Below are positions 27,930 to 38,699 of a stretch of 54,190 nt of DNA, in pieces. The stretch covers positions 1 to 54,190 of the forward strand of contig NZ_VNKO01000019.1 in assembly GCF_008033445.1 (NCBI RefSeq), in the 5' to 3' direction. A model generated the notes under the pieces. The model did not search any database. It was not told where the DNA came from and saw only the letters and a list, made by a program, of their open reading frames with translations. The position numbers and the translations under genes are program-made. This DNA comes from Vulcaniibacterium gelatinicum (GTDB lineage: Bacteria > Pseudomonadota > Gammaproteobacteria > Xanthomonadales > Xanthomonadaceae). The first letter of the stretch is position 1; every line of letters starts with the position of its first letter.

Positions 27930-29330
27930 ATGCTGCCTCTCGTCGCCCTCGTCGGTCGTCCCAACGTCGGCAAGTCCACGTTGTTCAACGCGCTCACGCG
28001 TTCGCGCGATGCGCTCGTGCACGACGAACCGGGGGTGACGCGCGACCGCCACTACGGCGTGTGCCGGCTCGAGGCGGCGCGGCCGTTCGTGGTGGTGGAC
28101 ACCGGCGGCATCGCCGGCAGCGACGAGGGGCTGGCGGGCGCCACCGCGCGCCAGTCGCGCGCGGCGGCCGAGGAGGCCGACCTGGTGCTGTTCGTGGTGG
28201 ACGGCCGCGAAGGCCCGTCCGCGCTCGACGACGAGATCCTCGGCTGGCTGCGCCGGCTCGACAAGCCGACCTTCCTGGTGGTCAACAAGGTGGATGGCAC
28301 CGATCCGCGCGTGGCGGTGGCCGAGTTCGCGCATTACGGCTTCCGCACCGTGCTGCCGGTGTCCTCCGCCCACCGGCAGGGCCTGGACGAGCTGCTCGAG
28401 CAGGCGCTGGCGGTGCTGCCGGAGGACGGTGATGCGCCGCTGCCGGACGAGGATCCCGCGCGCATCCGTGTGGCCTTCGTCGGCCGCCCGAACGTGGGCA
28501 AGTCCACCCTGGTCAACCGCCTGCTCGGCGAGGAGCGCATGATCGCCTCCGAGGTGCCGGGCACCACCCGCGACGCGATCGCGGTGGACCTGGAGCGCGA
28601 CGGGCGCAAGTACAGGCTGATTGACACCGCCGGCCTGCGCCGCAAGTCGCGGGTCGAGGAGGCGGTGGAGAAGTTCTCGATCGTCAAGACCCTGCAGGCG
28701 ATCGAGCAGTGCCAGGTGGCGGTGATCCTGCTCGATGCCAGCGAGGGCGTGACCGAGCAGGACGCCAGCGTGCTCGGCGCGGTGCTCGACGCCGGGCGCG
28801 CGCTGGTGATCGCGGTGAACAAGTGGGACGGGCTGACCGCGTACCAGCGCGAGCAGGCCGAGGCGCTGCTGTCGCGCAAGCTCGCGTTCGTGGACTGGGC
28901 CGAGGCGGTGCGCATCTCCGCCCTGCACGGGTCGGGCCTGCGCGAGCTGTTCAACGCCATCCACCGTGCGCATGCCTCGGCCACCCGCCGGTTCGGCACC
29001 GCCGAGGTCACCCGCGCGCTGGAGGCGGCGGTGCAGGCAAACCCGCCGCCGAGCGTGCGCGGCCACGCGCCCAAGCTGCGCTTCGCCCATCCGGGCGGCG
29101 ACAACCCGCCCACCTTCGTGGTCCATGGCAACCGCCTGCGCACGCTGCCTGACAGCTACCGGCGCTATCTCGAGAACTTCTTCCGCAAGCGCTTCCGCCT
29201 GGTCGGCACGCCGGTGCGGTTCCTGTTCAAGGAAGGCGAGAACCCCTACGAAGGCCGCAGGAACGAGCTGACCGAACGCCAGATCGCGCGCCGGCGGCGG
29301 TTGATGCGGCACGTCAAGCGGCGCAAGTGA
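27930..29330 (+). CDS. der: Ribosome-assembly GTPase Der (EngA)
   Basis: A 466-residue protein with two GTPase domains in tandem. The P-loops are GRPNVGKST at residues 9-17 and again at about 186-194; DTGG and DTAG G3 motifs and NKVD/NKWD G4 motifs are present. A KH-like C-terminal domain ends in basic residues ([13 protein letters not shown]). Der is essential for 50S assembly. Its stop overlaps the mobA GTG start. Confidence 0.98.
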   Translation: MLPLVALVGRPNVGKSTLFNALTRSRDALVHDEPGVTRDRHYGVCRLEAARPFVVVDTGGIAGSDEGLAGATARQSRAAAEEADLVLFVVDGREGPSALDDEILGWLRRLDKPTFLVVNKVDGTDPRVAVAEFAHYGFRTVLPVSSAHRQGLDELLEQALAVLPEDGDAPLPDEDPARIRVAFVGRPNVGKSTLVNRLLGEERMIASEVPGTTRDAIAVDLERDGRKYRLIDTAGLRRKSRVEEAVEKFSIVKTLQAIEQCQVAVILLDASEGVTEQDASVLGAVLDAGRALVIAVNKWDGLTAYQREQAEALLSRKLAFVDWAEAVRISALHGSGLRELFNAIHRAHASATRRFGTAEVTRALEAAVQANPPPSVRGHAPKLRFAHPGGDNPPTFVVHGNRLRTLPDSYRRYLENFFRKRFRLVGTPVRFLFKEGENPYEGRRNELTERQIARRRRLMRHVKRRK

Positions 29331-29911
29331 CCGCGCCGGGCGACATCACCCTCGGCATCCTCGCCGGCGGCCGCGCGACGCGGCTGGGCGGCCGCGACAA
29401 GGCCTGGCTCGAACGCGAGGGCATCCCGCAGGTGCTGCGCTGGCGGCAACGGTTCGCGCACGAGGTCGGCGCGGTGCTGGTCAGCGCCAACCGCGGGCTC
29501 GCGCGCTACGCGGAAGCCGGGTTGCGCGCGGTGCCCGACCGTGTCGGCGGCGAGCTCGGTCCGCTGGCCGGGCTGGAGGCGCTGCTCGCGCAGTGCACGA
29601 CGCCCTGGCTGCTGACCCTGCCGGTGGACCTGGTCGGCGTCAACGAATGCCTGCTGCCCACGCTGTGGGCGCAGCGCAGCCCAAGCGGTGCCTGTGCCGA
29701 GGACGAGGACGGCCCGCAGCCGCTGGTGGCGCTGTGGCACGTGGCCACGGCGCGGCCCGCGGTCGAGGCGGCGATCGCCGCCGGCGACGGCGCCGTGCAC
29801 CGGCTGCAGGCGCGGCTGGACATGGCCCGCGTGCGCTTTGCCGGCGTACGCTTCGGCAACCTCAACACCCCGGACGACCTGCGGTGCGCGGGCATCGCCG
29901 ATGACGACTGA
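29327..29911 (+). CDS. mobA: Molybdenum cofactor guanylyltransferase
   Basis: A 194-residue enzyme that attaches GMP to molybdopterin, giving the MGD cofactor used by DMSO-reductase-type enzymes. It has [17 protein letters not shown] (nucleotide motif) at about residues 12-28, TLPVDLVG and a late [10 protein letters not shown]. The start is GTG in the der stop (GTGA). It overlaps moeA by 11 bases. Confidence 0.9.
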   Translation: MTAPGDITLGILAGGRATRLGGRDKAWLEREGIPQVLRWRQRFAHEVGAVLVSANRGLARYAEAGLRAVPDRVGGELGPLAGLEALLAQCTTPWLLTLPVDLVGVNECLLPTLWAQRSPSGACAEDEDGPQPLVALWHVATARPAVEAAIAAGDGAVHRLQARLDMARVRFAGVRFGNLNTPDDLRCAGIADDD

Positions 29912-31130
29912 GTTCCCTACCGGCCTGCCGTTCGACGAGGCCCTGGCGATCGTGCGCGAGGTCGCCGGGCGGCACCGCCTTGGCGAGGAAACCCTGCCGC
30001 TGGCGCGTTGCCATGGCCGGGTGCTGGCGCAGGACGTGCACGCGCCGATCGCGCTGCCGCCGTTCGACAACAGCGCGATGGACGGCTTCGCCTTCCGCCA
30101 CGCCGACCTGCATGGTGCCGAAACCGCGCTGCGCCTGGCCGGCGAGCAGTTCGCGGGCTCCGCGCAGGACCGCGCGCTCGGGCCGGGCGAATGCGTGCGC
30201 ATCACCACCGGCGCGCCGCTGCCGCCCGGCGCGGACACCGTGGCGATCAAGGAACGCTGCCGCGTCGAGGGCGAACGGGTGCTGGTGCCCGGCGACACGC
30301 CCGCCGGCGCCAACGTGCGCCGCGCCGGCGAGGATGCATCGGCGGGCGAGCATGTGTTGCGCGCCGGCGAGGCGCTCACCCCGGCGCGGGTCTCGCTCGC
30401 CGCGGCGCTGGGCCTGGCGGCGTTGCCGGCGGCGCGCCGGCCGACGGTGGCGGTGTTCACCACCGGCGACGAACTGGTCGAACCCGGCCTGCCGCTGCCG
30501 CCCGGGCGGATCTACGACTCCAACCGCGAACTGCTGATGGGCCTGCTGCGCGCGGACGGACTGGAGCCGACCGCCTGGCCGCGGCTGCCGGATGACCCGG
30601 CGCGCCTGGCCACGATGCTGTGCGACGCCGCCGCCCACTTCGACCTGGTCGTCACCTGTGGCGCGGTCTCGGCGGGGGAGAAGGACCACATTCCGGCGCT
30701 GCTGCGCCGCCTGGGCCGGATCCATTTCTGGAAGGTGCGGATGAAGCCGGGCATGCCGCTGCTGTTCGGCGCGCTGGAGCAGGCCCGGTTCCTGGGCCTG
30801 CCGGGCAATCCGGTGTCGGTGCTGGCCACCTGGCTCACGCTCGGGCGCGCACTGGTGGACGGACTGCAGGGCAGGGCGGCACCGCGGCCGCGCCTGTACG
30901 CGCGCCTGACCGCGCCGGTGGAGAAGGCGCATCCGCGCCGCGAGTTCCTGCGCGGACGGCTGCAGGGCGCCGCCGACGGCAGCCTGAAAGTCGCGCCCAG
31001 CGGCGCCACCGGCTCGCACCGCCTGTGCGCGGCGGCCGAGGCCGACGTGCTGATCGTGGTGCCGGAAGGCCCGCAGCGTTGCGCCGCCGGCACCGTGCTG
31101 GAAGTGCTGCCGCTGCCGGGCGCGTTCTGA
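29901..31130 (+). CDS. moeA: Molybdopterin molybdenumtransferase
   Basis: A 409-residue enzyme inserting molybdate into adenylated molybdopterin. It has the substrate loop PPFDNSAMDGFAF, TTGAPLPPGADTV, and the domain III segment FTTGDELVEPG...GRIYDSNRELL; the C-terminal part has GLPGNPVSV. Length and motifs are normal. It sits after mobA and before moeB. The modABC molybdate importer near the right end would feed this pathway. Confidence 0.95.
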   Translation: MTTEFPTGLPFDEALAIVREVAGRHRLGEETLPLARCHGRVLAQDVHAPIALPPFDNSAMDGFAFRHADLHGAETALRLAGEQFAGSAQDRALGPGECVRITTGAPLPPGADTVAIKERCRVEGERVLVPGDTPAGANVRRAGEDASAGEHVLRAGEALTPARVSLAAALGLAALPAARRPTVAVFTTGDELVEPGLPLPPGRIYDSNRELLMGLLRADGLEPTAWPRLPDDPARLATMLCDAAAHFDLVVTCGAVSAGEKDHIPALLRRLGRIHFWKVRMKPGMPLLFGALEQARFLGLPGNPVSVLATWLTLGRALVDGLQGRAAPRPRLYARLTAPVEKAHPRREFLRGRLQGAADGSLKVAPSGATGSHRLCAAAEADVLIVVPEGPQRCAAGTVLEVLPLPGAF

Positions 31131-31136
31131 TCGGCG

Positions 31137-31142
31137 GATAAT
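31137..31142 (+). promoter_or_regulatory. -10 hexamer GATAAT of a probable leaderless moeB promoter
   Basis: GATAAT ends exactly six bases before the moeB ATG, the same spacing as at tcdA and at the DUF1249 gene. There is no Shine-Dalgarno in the intervening CCGGCC. Confidence 0.5.
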
Positions 31143-31148
31143 CCGGCC

Positions 31149-32279
31149 ATGGCCATCCGCGAGCTGTCTCCCGCCGAAGCGCTGGCGCGCCTGCGTGCCG
31201 GGGCGGTGCTGATCGACGTGCGCGCCGAGCACGAGCGCGCGCTGGGCATGGCCGAGGGCGCGCGCGGGGTCGTGCGCGAGGCGCTGGAGGCCGATCCGGC
31301 GGCGCACCTGCCCGCCGACCGCGACGCCGAGATCCTGCTGATCTGCCAGAGCGGCCGCCGCTCGCAGCTGGCCGCGGAGGCGCTGGCCGCCCGCGGCTGG
31401 CGCAACCTGGCCTCGGTTTGCGGCGGCACCACCGCCTGGGCCGAGGCGCGGTTGCCGATGATCCGGCCTGCGCTCGACCCCGATTTCGAGGAACGCTACT
31501 CGCGCCACCTGCGCCTGCCCGAGGTCGGCCTGGCCGGGCAGCGCCGGCTCGAGGCCGCGCGCGTGCTGCTGATCGGCGCCGGCGGGCTCGGCTCGCCGGC
31601 CGCGTACTACCTGGCCGCGGCCGGCGTGGGCACGCTGCGCATCGCCGACGACGACGTGGTGGACCGCAGCAACCTGCAGCGCCAGATCCTGCATGCCGAG
31701 GCGCGGATCGGCCTGCCCAAGGTGCAGTCGGCCGCGGCCACGCTCGCCGCGCTCAACCCGCGGGTGCGGGTCGAGGCGGTGGCCGAGCGCGTCACCGGCG
31801 CCAACGTCGAGCGCCTGCTCGAGGGCGTGGACGTGGTGGTGGACGGTGCCGACAACTTCCCGGCCCGCTACCTGCTCAACGACGCCTGCGTGAAGCTGGG
31901 CAAGCCGCTGGTATACGGCGCGGTGCACCGGTTCGAGGGCCAGGCGAGCGTGTTCGACGCCGGCCGCCGGCGCGGCCAGGCGCCGTGCTACCGCTGCCTG
32001 TTCCCCGAGCCTCCGCCGCCGGAGGCCGCGCCGAACTGCGCCGAGGCCGGGGTGCTCGGCGTGCTGCCGGGCGTGGTCGGCCTGCTGCAGGCGACCGAGG
32101 CGATCAAGCTGATCCTGGGCCTGGGCGAGCCGCTGGCGGGGCGCCTGCTGCACTTCGACGCCCTGACGATGCGCTTCCGCGAGACCCGGCTGCGGCCGGA
32201 CCCGGAATGCCCGGTGTGCGCGCCGGGGCGCGAATTCCCGGGCTACATCGACTACGCGCGGTTCTGCGCCGGGGGCTGA
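31149..32279 (+). CDS. moeB: MoeB-type adenylyltransferase with N-terminal rhodanese domain
   Basis: A 376-residue protein. The first ~105 residues form a rhodanese domain with active Cys66 in ICQSGRRS. The remainder is an E1/MoeB adenylyltransferase: RYSRHLRLPEVG, VLLIGAGGLGSPAAYYLA (glycine loop), SNLQRQILH, and a zinc site from CYRC and CPVC. It activates the MoaD C-terminus in molybdopterin synthesis, and the rhodanese may supply sulfur. The order rhodanese-then-E1 is the reverse of MoeZ/MOCS3. The gene may also serve thiamine synthesis (ThiF role). Confidence 0.92.
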   Translation: MAIRELSPAEALARLRAGAVLIDVRAEHERALGMAEGARGVVREALEADPAAHLPADRDAEILLICQSGRRSQLAAEALAARGWRNLASVCGGTTAWAEARLPMIRPALDPDFEERYSRHLRLPEVGLAGQRRLEAARVLLIGAGGLGSPAAYYLAAAGVGTLRIADDDVVDRSNLQRQILHAEARIGLPKVQSAAATLAALNPRVRVEAVAERVTGANVERLLEGVDVVVDGADNFPARYLLNDACVKLGKPLVYGAVHRFEGQASVFDAGRRRGQAPCYRCLFPEPPPPEAAPNCAEAGVLGVLPGVVGLLQATEAIKLILGLGEPLAGRLLHFDALTMRFRETRLRPDPECPVCAPGREFPGYIDYARFCAGG

Positions 32280-32286
32280 CGCCGGC

Positions 32287-32595
32287 TCAGCCGTGCCGCT
32301 TGCGCGCCGCCTCGAACGCGGCGAGCTGCTCCGGCGTGGCCTCGCGCTGGTGGCGGGCCTTCCACTGCTCGAACGGCTCGCCGTACACGGCCTCGCGCGC
32401 TTCCTCGCGGGTCAGCGCGATGCCGCGCGCCTGCGCCGCCTCGCGGTACCAGTCGGCCAGGCAGTTGCGGCAGAAGCCGGCCAGGATCATCAGGTCGATG
32501 TTCTGCACGTCGGGCCGCTCCCGCATCAAGTGGTCGCGCAGGCGGCGGAACACGGCGGCCTCGATCTGGGCGGTTTCGTAATCGGCGTCGGTCAT
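32287..32595 (-). CDS. DUF1244 family protein
   Basis: A 102-residue protein recognised as DUF1244 by [17 protein letters not shown]-type residues (here [18 protein letters not shown]). It has a CRNC pair that could bind metal and a C-terminal [20 protein letters not shown]. The function is unknown. It converges on moeB and diverges from folD with 56 bases between the two starts. Confidence 0.9.
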   Translation of the reverse strand: MTDADYETAQIEAAVFRRLRDHLMRERPDVQNIDLMILAGFCRNCLADWYREAAQARGIALTREEAREAVYGEPFEQWKARHQREATPEQLAAFEAARKRHG

Positions 32596-32606
32596 GGCGA
32601 TCCTGC

Positions 32607-32612
32607 GATAAT
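32607..32612 (+). promoter_or_regulatory. Extended -10 (TGC-GATAAT) upstream of folD
   Basis: TG-C-GATAAT is an extended -10 form, 39 bases before the folD ATG. Its complement ATTATC could also serve the divergent DUF1244 gene. No -35 was recognised. Confidence 0.35.
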
Positions 32613-32651
32613 GCGCGCCCCCGGACTCTAGCGCAGCGCCGCCGCCACGGC

Positions 32652-33524
32652 ATGACCACGCCCCCCACCGCCAGGATCCTCGACGGCAAGCGCATCGCCG
32701 AGGAGCTGCTCGACAACCTCAAGGCGCGGGTGGACGCGCGGGTGGCGGCGGGCAAGTCGCGCCCGGGGCTGGCGGTGGTGCTGGTCGGCGACGACCCGGC
32801 CTCGGCGGTGTACGTGCGCAACAAGCGGCGTGCGGCGGAGAAGGTCGGCATCCACGCGATGGACTTCGACCTGCCGGCGTCCACCACCGACGCCGAGCTG
32901 CTGGCGCTGGTGGACCGCCTGAACGCCGACCCGGCGGTGCACGGCATCCTGGTGCAGCTGCCGCTGCCGGACCGGCGCGATCCAACCGCGCTGATCCATC
33001 GCATCGATCCGCGCAAGGACGTGGACGGCTTCCACCCCGAGAACGTCGGCCACCTGGCCCTGCGCCAGTTCGGCCTGCGCCCGTGCACGCCGCGCGGCAT
33101 CACCACGCTGCTGGCCTACACCGACCGCCCCGTGCGCGGCCAGAGCGCGACCATCGTCGGCGTGTCCAACCACGTCGGCCGGCCGATGGCGCTGGAGCTG
33201 CTGATCGCCGGCTGCACCGTCACCTGCTGCCACAAGTTCACCCCGCCGGCGGTGCTCGAGTCCGCGGTGCGTGGCGCCGACATCCTGGTGGTGGCGGTGG
33301 GCCGGCCGCGGCTGATTCCCGGCGAGTGGGTCAAGCCGGGCGCGGTGGTGATCGACGTGGGCATCAACCGCCTGGACGACGGCCGCCTGGTCGGCGACGT
33401 CGGTTTCGAGGAAGCCGCCCGCCGCGCCAGCTGGATCACCCCCGTCCCCGGCGGGGTGGGGCCGATGACCGTCGCCACCCTGATGCAGAACACGCTCGAG
33501 GCCGCGGAGGCGGCGGATCCCTGA
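32652..33524 (+). CDS. folD: Bifunctional methylenetetrahydrofolate dehydrogenase/cyclohydrolase
   Basis: A 290-residue enzyme interconverting 5,10-methylene-, methenyl- and 10-formyl-tetrahydrofolate. It has the [13 protein letters not shown] segment with the catalytic Lys, the active-site stretch [10 protein letters not shown] and [12 protein letters not shown], and the NADP-binding [15 protein letters not shown]. Its one-carbon output feeds purine synthesis, and guaB-guaA follow after a 286-base gap holding a CACGGAT repeat. Confidence 0.97.
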   Translation: MTTPPTARILDGKRIAEELLDNLKARVDARVAAGKSRPGLAVVLVGDDPASAVYVRNKRRAAEKVGIHAMDFDLPASTTDAELLALVDRLNADPAVHGILVQLPLPDRRDPTALIHRIDPRKDVDGFHPENVGHLALRQFGLRPCTPRGITTLLAYTDRPVRGQSATIVGVSNHVGRPMALELLIAGCTVTCCHKFTPPAVLESAVRGADILVVAVGRPRLIPGEWVKPGAVVIDVGINRLDDGRLVGDVGFEEAARRASWITPVPGGVGPMTVATLMQNTLEAAEAADP

Positions 33525-33542
33525 GGCCGAAAGGCGGGTTTG

Positions 33543-35271
<1,729 letters not shown>

Positions 35272-35275
35272 GTCC

Positions 35276-36844
35276 GTGCACGACATCCACAGCGACAAGA
35301 TCCTCATCCTCGATTTCGGCGCGCAGTACACCCAGCTGATCGCGCGCCGGATCCGCGAGATCGGCGTGTACTGCGAGATCTGGGCCTGGGACCACGACCC
35401 GGCGGAGATCGCGAAGTTCGGCGCCAAGGGCATCGTCCTGTCCGGCGGACCCGAGTCCACCACCGTCGAGGGCGCGCCGCGCGCGCCGCAGGAAGTGTTC
35501 GACAGCGGCCTGCCGGTGCTCGGCATCTGCTACGGCATGCAGACCATGGCCGCGCAGCTCGGCGGCGCCACCGAGGCCGCTGACGCGCGCGAGTTCGGCC
35601 ACGCCGAGGTCGAGGTGATCGCGCACGACAGCCTGCTCGACGGCCTCAAGGACCAGCCCGGCTCGCCGCCGCGGCTGCACGTGTGGATGAGCCACGGCGA
35701 CCACGTGGCGCAGGCGCCGCCCGGTTTCACCGTCACCGCGCGCACCGACCGGATCCCGGTCGCGGCGATGGCCAACGAGGACAGGCGCTGGTACGGCGTC
35801 CAGTTCCACCCCGAGGTCACCCACACCAAACAGGGGCTGGCGCTGCTGCGCCGCTTCGTGGTGGACATCTGCGGCTGCCGCACGCTGTGGACGCCGGCCA
35901 ACATCATCGAGGACCAGATCGCGCGGGTGCGCGAGCAGGTCGGCTCGGACGAGGTGATCCTGGGCCTGTCGGGCGGCGTGGATTCCTCGGTGGTCGCCGC
36001 GCTGCTGCACCGCGCGATCGGCGACCAGCTCACCTGCGTGTTCGTGGACACCGGCCTGCTGCGCTGGCAGGAGGGCGATCATGTCATGGACATGTTCGCC
36101 CGGCACATGGGCGTGAAGGTGATCCGCGTCAACGCCGCCGACCGCTACTTCAAGGCGCTCGACGGCGTGAGCGACCCCGAGGCCAAGCGCAAGATCATCG
36201 GCAACCTGTTCGTCGAGATCTTCGACGAGGAGGCGCACAAGCTCAGCAACGCCAAGTGGCTGGCGCAGGGCACGATCTACCCCGACGTGATCGAGTCGGC
36301 CGGCAGCAAGACCGGCAAGGCGCACGTCATCAAGAGCCACCACAACGTGGGCGGCCTGCCCGAGGACATGAAGCTCGGCCTGGTCGAGCCGCTGCGTGAG
36401 CTGTTCAAGGACGAGGTGCGCCGGCTCGGCGTCGAACTCGGCCTGCCGCGCGAGATGGTGTACCGGCACCCGTTCCCGGGCCCTGGCCTGGGCGTGCGCA
36501 TCCTCGGCGAGGTGAAGCGCGAGTACGCCGAGCTGCTGGCGCGCGCCGACCACATCTTCATCGAGGAGCTGCGCAGGGCCGACCTGTACGACAAGGTCAG
36601 CCAGGCCTTCGCCGTGTTCCTGCCGGTCAAGTCGGTGGGCGTGGTGGGCGACGCGCGCGCCTACGAATGGGTGATCGCCCTGCGCGCGGTCGAGACCGTG
36701 GATTTCATGACCGCGCACTGGGCGCACCTGCCGTACGAGTTTCTCGACACGGTTTCTCGCCGAATAATCAATGAGTTGCGAGATATTTCTCGTGTCGTTT
36801 ATGACATCAGCGGCAAGCCGCCGGCGACGATCGAGTGGGAATGA
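35276..36844 (+). CDS. guaA: GMP synthase (glutamine-hydrolysing)
   Basis: A 522-residue enzyme aminating XMP to GMP. The class I amidotransferase nucleophile Cys85 is in GICYGMQT, with His-Glu in FHPEVTHT. The ATP-pyrophosphatase loop LSGGVDSSV is at about residues 229-237, and the dimerisation domain ends in [10 protein letters not shown]. The start is GTG at 35276. The protein is complete, but bases about 36740-36810 use AT-rich codons (ATA, AAT, TTG, ATT, TCT, TAT) absent from the rest of the gene. The guaA 3' end is a known integration hotspot for genomic islands. Confidence 0.97.
   Translation: MHDIHSDKILILDFGAQYTQLIARRIREIGVYCEIWAWDHDPAEIAKFGAKGIVLSGGPESTTVEGAPRAPQEVFDSGLPVLGICYGMQTMAAQLGGATEAADAREFGHAEVEVIAHDSLLDGLKDQPGSPPRLHVWMSHGDHVAQAPPGFTVTARTDRIPVAAMANEDRRWYGVQFHPEVTHTKQGLALLRRFVVDICGCRTLWTPANIIEDQIARVREQVGSDEVILGLSGGVDSSVVAALLHRAIGDQLTCVFVDTGLLRWQEGDHVMDMFARHMGVKVIRVNAADRYFKALDGVSDPEAKRKIIGNLFVEIFDEEAHKLSNAKWLAQGTIYPDVIESAGSKTGKAHVIKSHHNVGGLPEDMKLGLVEPLRELFKDEVRRLGVELGLPREMVYRHPFPGPGLGVRILGEVKREYAELLARADHIFIEELRRADLYDKVSQAFAVFLPVKSVGVVGDARAYEWVIALRAVETVDFMTAHWAHLPYEFLDTVSRRIINELRDISRVVYDISGKPPATIEWE
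36740..36810 (+). other. AT-rich 3' segment of guaA with att-like structure
   Basis: The 50 bases 36761-36810 are 62% A+T (31 of 50) in a ~70% GC region. TTTCTCG occurs three times (36740, 36753, 36786). TCTCGC (36755-36760) and GCGAGA (36778-36783) form an inverted repeat around an AT-rich 17-base centre. Core-plus-arm repeats like this are typical of tyrosine-recombinase attachment sites. No integrase gene is adjacent, so this is either an unused site or a scar. Confidence 0.5.
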
Positions 36845-36904
36845 GCCGCCTGCTTGCGCGCCATGGCGCGCAGGCGGCTCATTGCCCGGCCACGGATGGC
36901 CGGG
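36841..36904 (+). other. Two consecutive hairpins overlapping the guaA stop
   Basis: ATGAGCCGCCT (36841-36851) pairs with AGGCGGCTCAT (36872-36882). An inner palindrome GCGCGCCATGGCGCGC (36856-36871) extends the stem, with a 4-base bulge. A second stem CCCGGCC/GGCCGGG (36885-36904) follows. No T-run follows. The remaining gap to tadA (to 37077) is GC-rich and shows only short weaker inverted repeats. Confidence 0.65.
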
Positions 36905-36969
36905 CCGGACGATCCCGAGCCGGCACCGTCGCGCCAGGGACGGCAACGACGGATCGGCCGGCCCGATAG

Positions 36970-37566
<597 letters not shown>

Positions 37567-37590
37567 CGCGGCCCTGCCGGTCCACCGTCC

Positions 37591-38046
37591 TCACCCGCGC
37601 TTGCGGGCCATCTCCTGGTCGAGTTCCTCGTCGAAGCTGCGCACCGACAGGCTGACCTCGGTGCCGAGCGCCAGGCTGGCCAGCAGCAGGCAGCTCACGC
37701 CGACCACCGCCAGCGCGGTCGGCAGCACGCCGAGGCGGAAGCCGAGGAAGGTGTCCACGGCCAGGGCCAGGCTGGTGCCGACGAAGGCGCCGAGCGCGGC
37801 GTAGAGCATCTGGCAGGCGCGCAGCACCAGGTGCGCGCGGCGGCGATGGCGCGCGATCTGGGTGTCGCGCTCGGCCCGATCGGGCGCGTCGCGGTCCCAG
37901 GCCACGACCAGCGAGCGCAGGCGATCCACCACGCGCGCGAGGCGGGCGTTGGCGGAGGTGAGCAGGGAGGCGGTGGCCGCCATCAGCAGGGCCGGCGCGA
38001 GCATCGCGGCGACGACGGCGTAGTGATCCAGGGCCGATGGGGTCAT
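37591..38046 (-). CDS. DUF2721 family membrane protein
   Basis: A 151-residue protein with an N-terminal hydrophobic segment (about residues 9-31), a basic loop ([14 protein letters not shown]) and two further hydrophobic segments (about 81-100 and 108-130). The [14 protein letters not shown] segment is characteristic of DUF2721. The function is unknown. It is convergent with tadA and divergent from orn; the two starts are separated by 58 bases containing GATACTAT. Confidence 0.88.
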   Translation of the reverse strand: MTPSALDHYAVVAAMLAPALLMAATASLLTSANARLARVVDRLRSLVVAWDRDAPDRAERDTQIARHRRRAHLVLRACQMLYAALGAFVGTSLALAVDTFLGFRLGVLPTALAVVGVSCLLLASLALGTEVSLSVRSFDEELDQEMARKRG

Positions 38047-38104
38047 GGGCGGTCGTTGGATGCCTTTCGGATACTATGCGCGCAAACCACGGCACGATGC
38101 GAGC

Positions 38105-38677
38105 ATGGCGACGGTACCGGGAAGCGAAGGCAGGCTGATCTGGATCGATCTGGAAATGACCGGGCTCGATCCCGGCGCGGATTCGATCCTGGAGATCGCC
38201 ACCGTCGTCACCGACTCGCAGCTCAACGTGCTCGCCGAGGGGCCGGAACTCGCCATCGCCCATCCGCTGGCGGTGCTCGAGGCGATGGACGAGTGGAACC
38301 GCACCCAGCACCGCAAGTCGGGCCTGTGGCAGCGGGTGGTGGAGAGCACGGTGGGCATGGCCGAGGCCGAGGAGCGCACGCTCGCGTTCCTGGCCGACTG
38401 GGTGCCGGCCAATGCCTCGCCGATGTGCGGCAACTCGATCTGCCAGGACCGTCGCTTCCTGCACCGGCTGATGCCGAAGCTGGAGGCGTATTTCCACTAC
38501 CGCAACCTCGACGTCAGCACGGTCAAGGAGCTGGCCCGGCGCTGGGCGCCGGACGTGCTGGCCGGGGTACGCAAGCAGGCGGCCCACACCGCCCTGAGCG
38601 ACGTGCGCGACTCGATCGCCGAACTGGCCTACTATCGGCGGCACATGGGTCCGCTGGGGGGACTGCCGCCGGGCTGA
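38105..38677 (+). CDS. orn: Oligoribonuclease
   Basis: A 190-residue 3'-5' exonuclease of the DEDDh group that degrades di-nucleotides, including pGpG, the product of c-di-GMP breakdown. Visible are [11 protein letters not shown] (first Asp and Glu), [13 protein letters not shown] (second Asp) and [11 protein letters not shown] (His and last Asp). The ATG at 38105 is the family start; a longer frame begins 60 bases upstream. It lies 22 bases before a diguanylate cyclase gene on the same strand. Confidence 0.97.
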   Translation: MATVPGSEGRLIWIDLEMTGLDPGADSILEIATVVTDSQLNVLAEGPELAIAHPLAVLEAMDEWNRTQHRKSGLWQRVVESTVGMAEAEERTLAFLADWVPANASPMCGNSICQDRRFLHRLMPKLEAYFHYRNLDVSTVKELARRWAPDVLAGVRKQAAHTALSDVRDSIAELAYYRRHMGPLGGLPPG

Positions 38678-38699
38678 CGGGCGCGGCGGGCAGGGCGAA

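Noticed and set aside
29901-31148. Molybdenum-cofactor riboswitch near moeA/moeB or modA
   Set aside because: The genes overlap or nearly touch their neighbours, leaving no room for the ~130-base structure.
36891-36897. Single CACGGAT as a fourth repeat copy
   Set aside because: Only one heptamer, no 10-bp neighbours and no inverted arm; a 7-mer can occur by chance.
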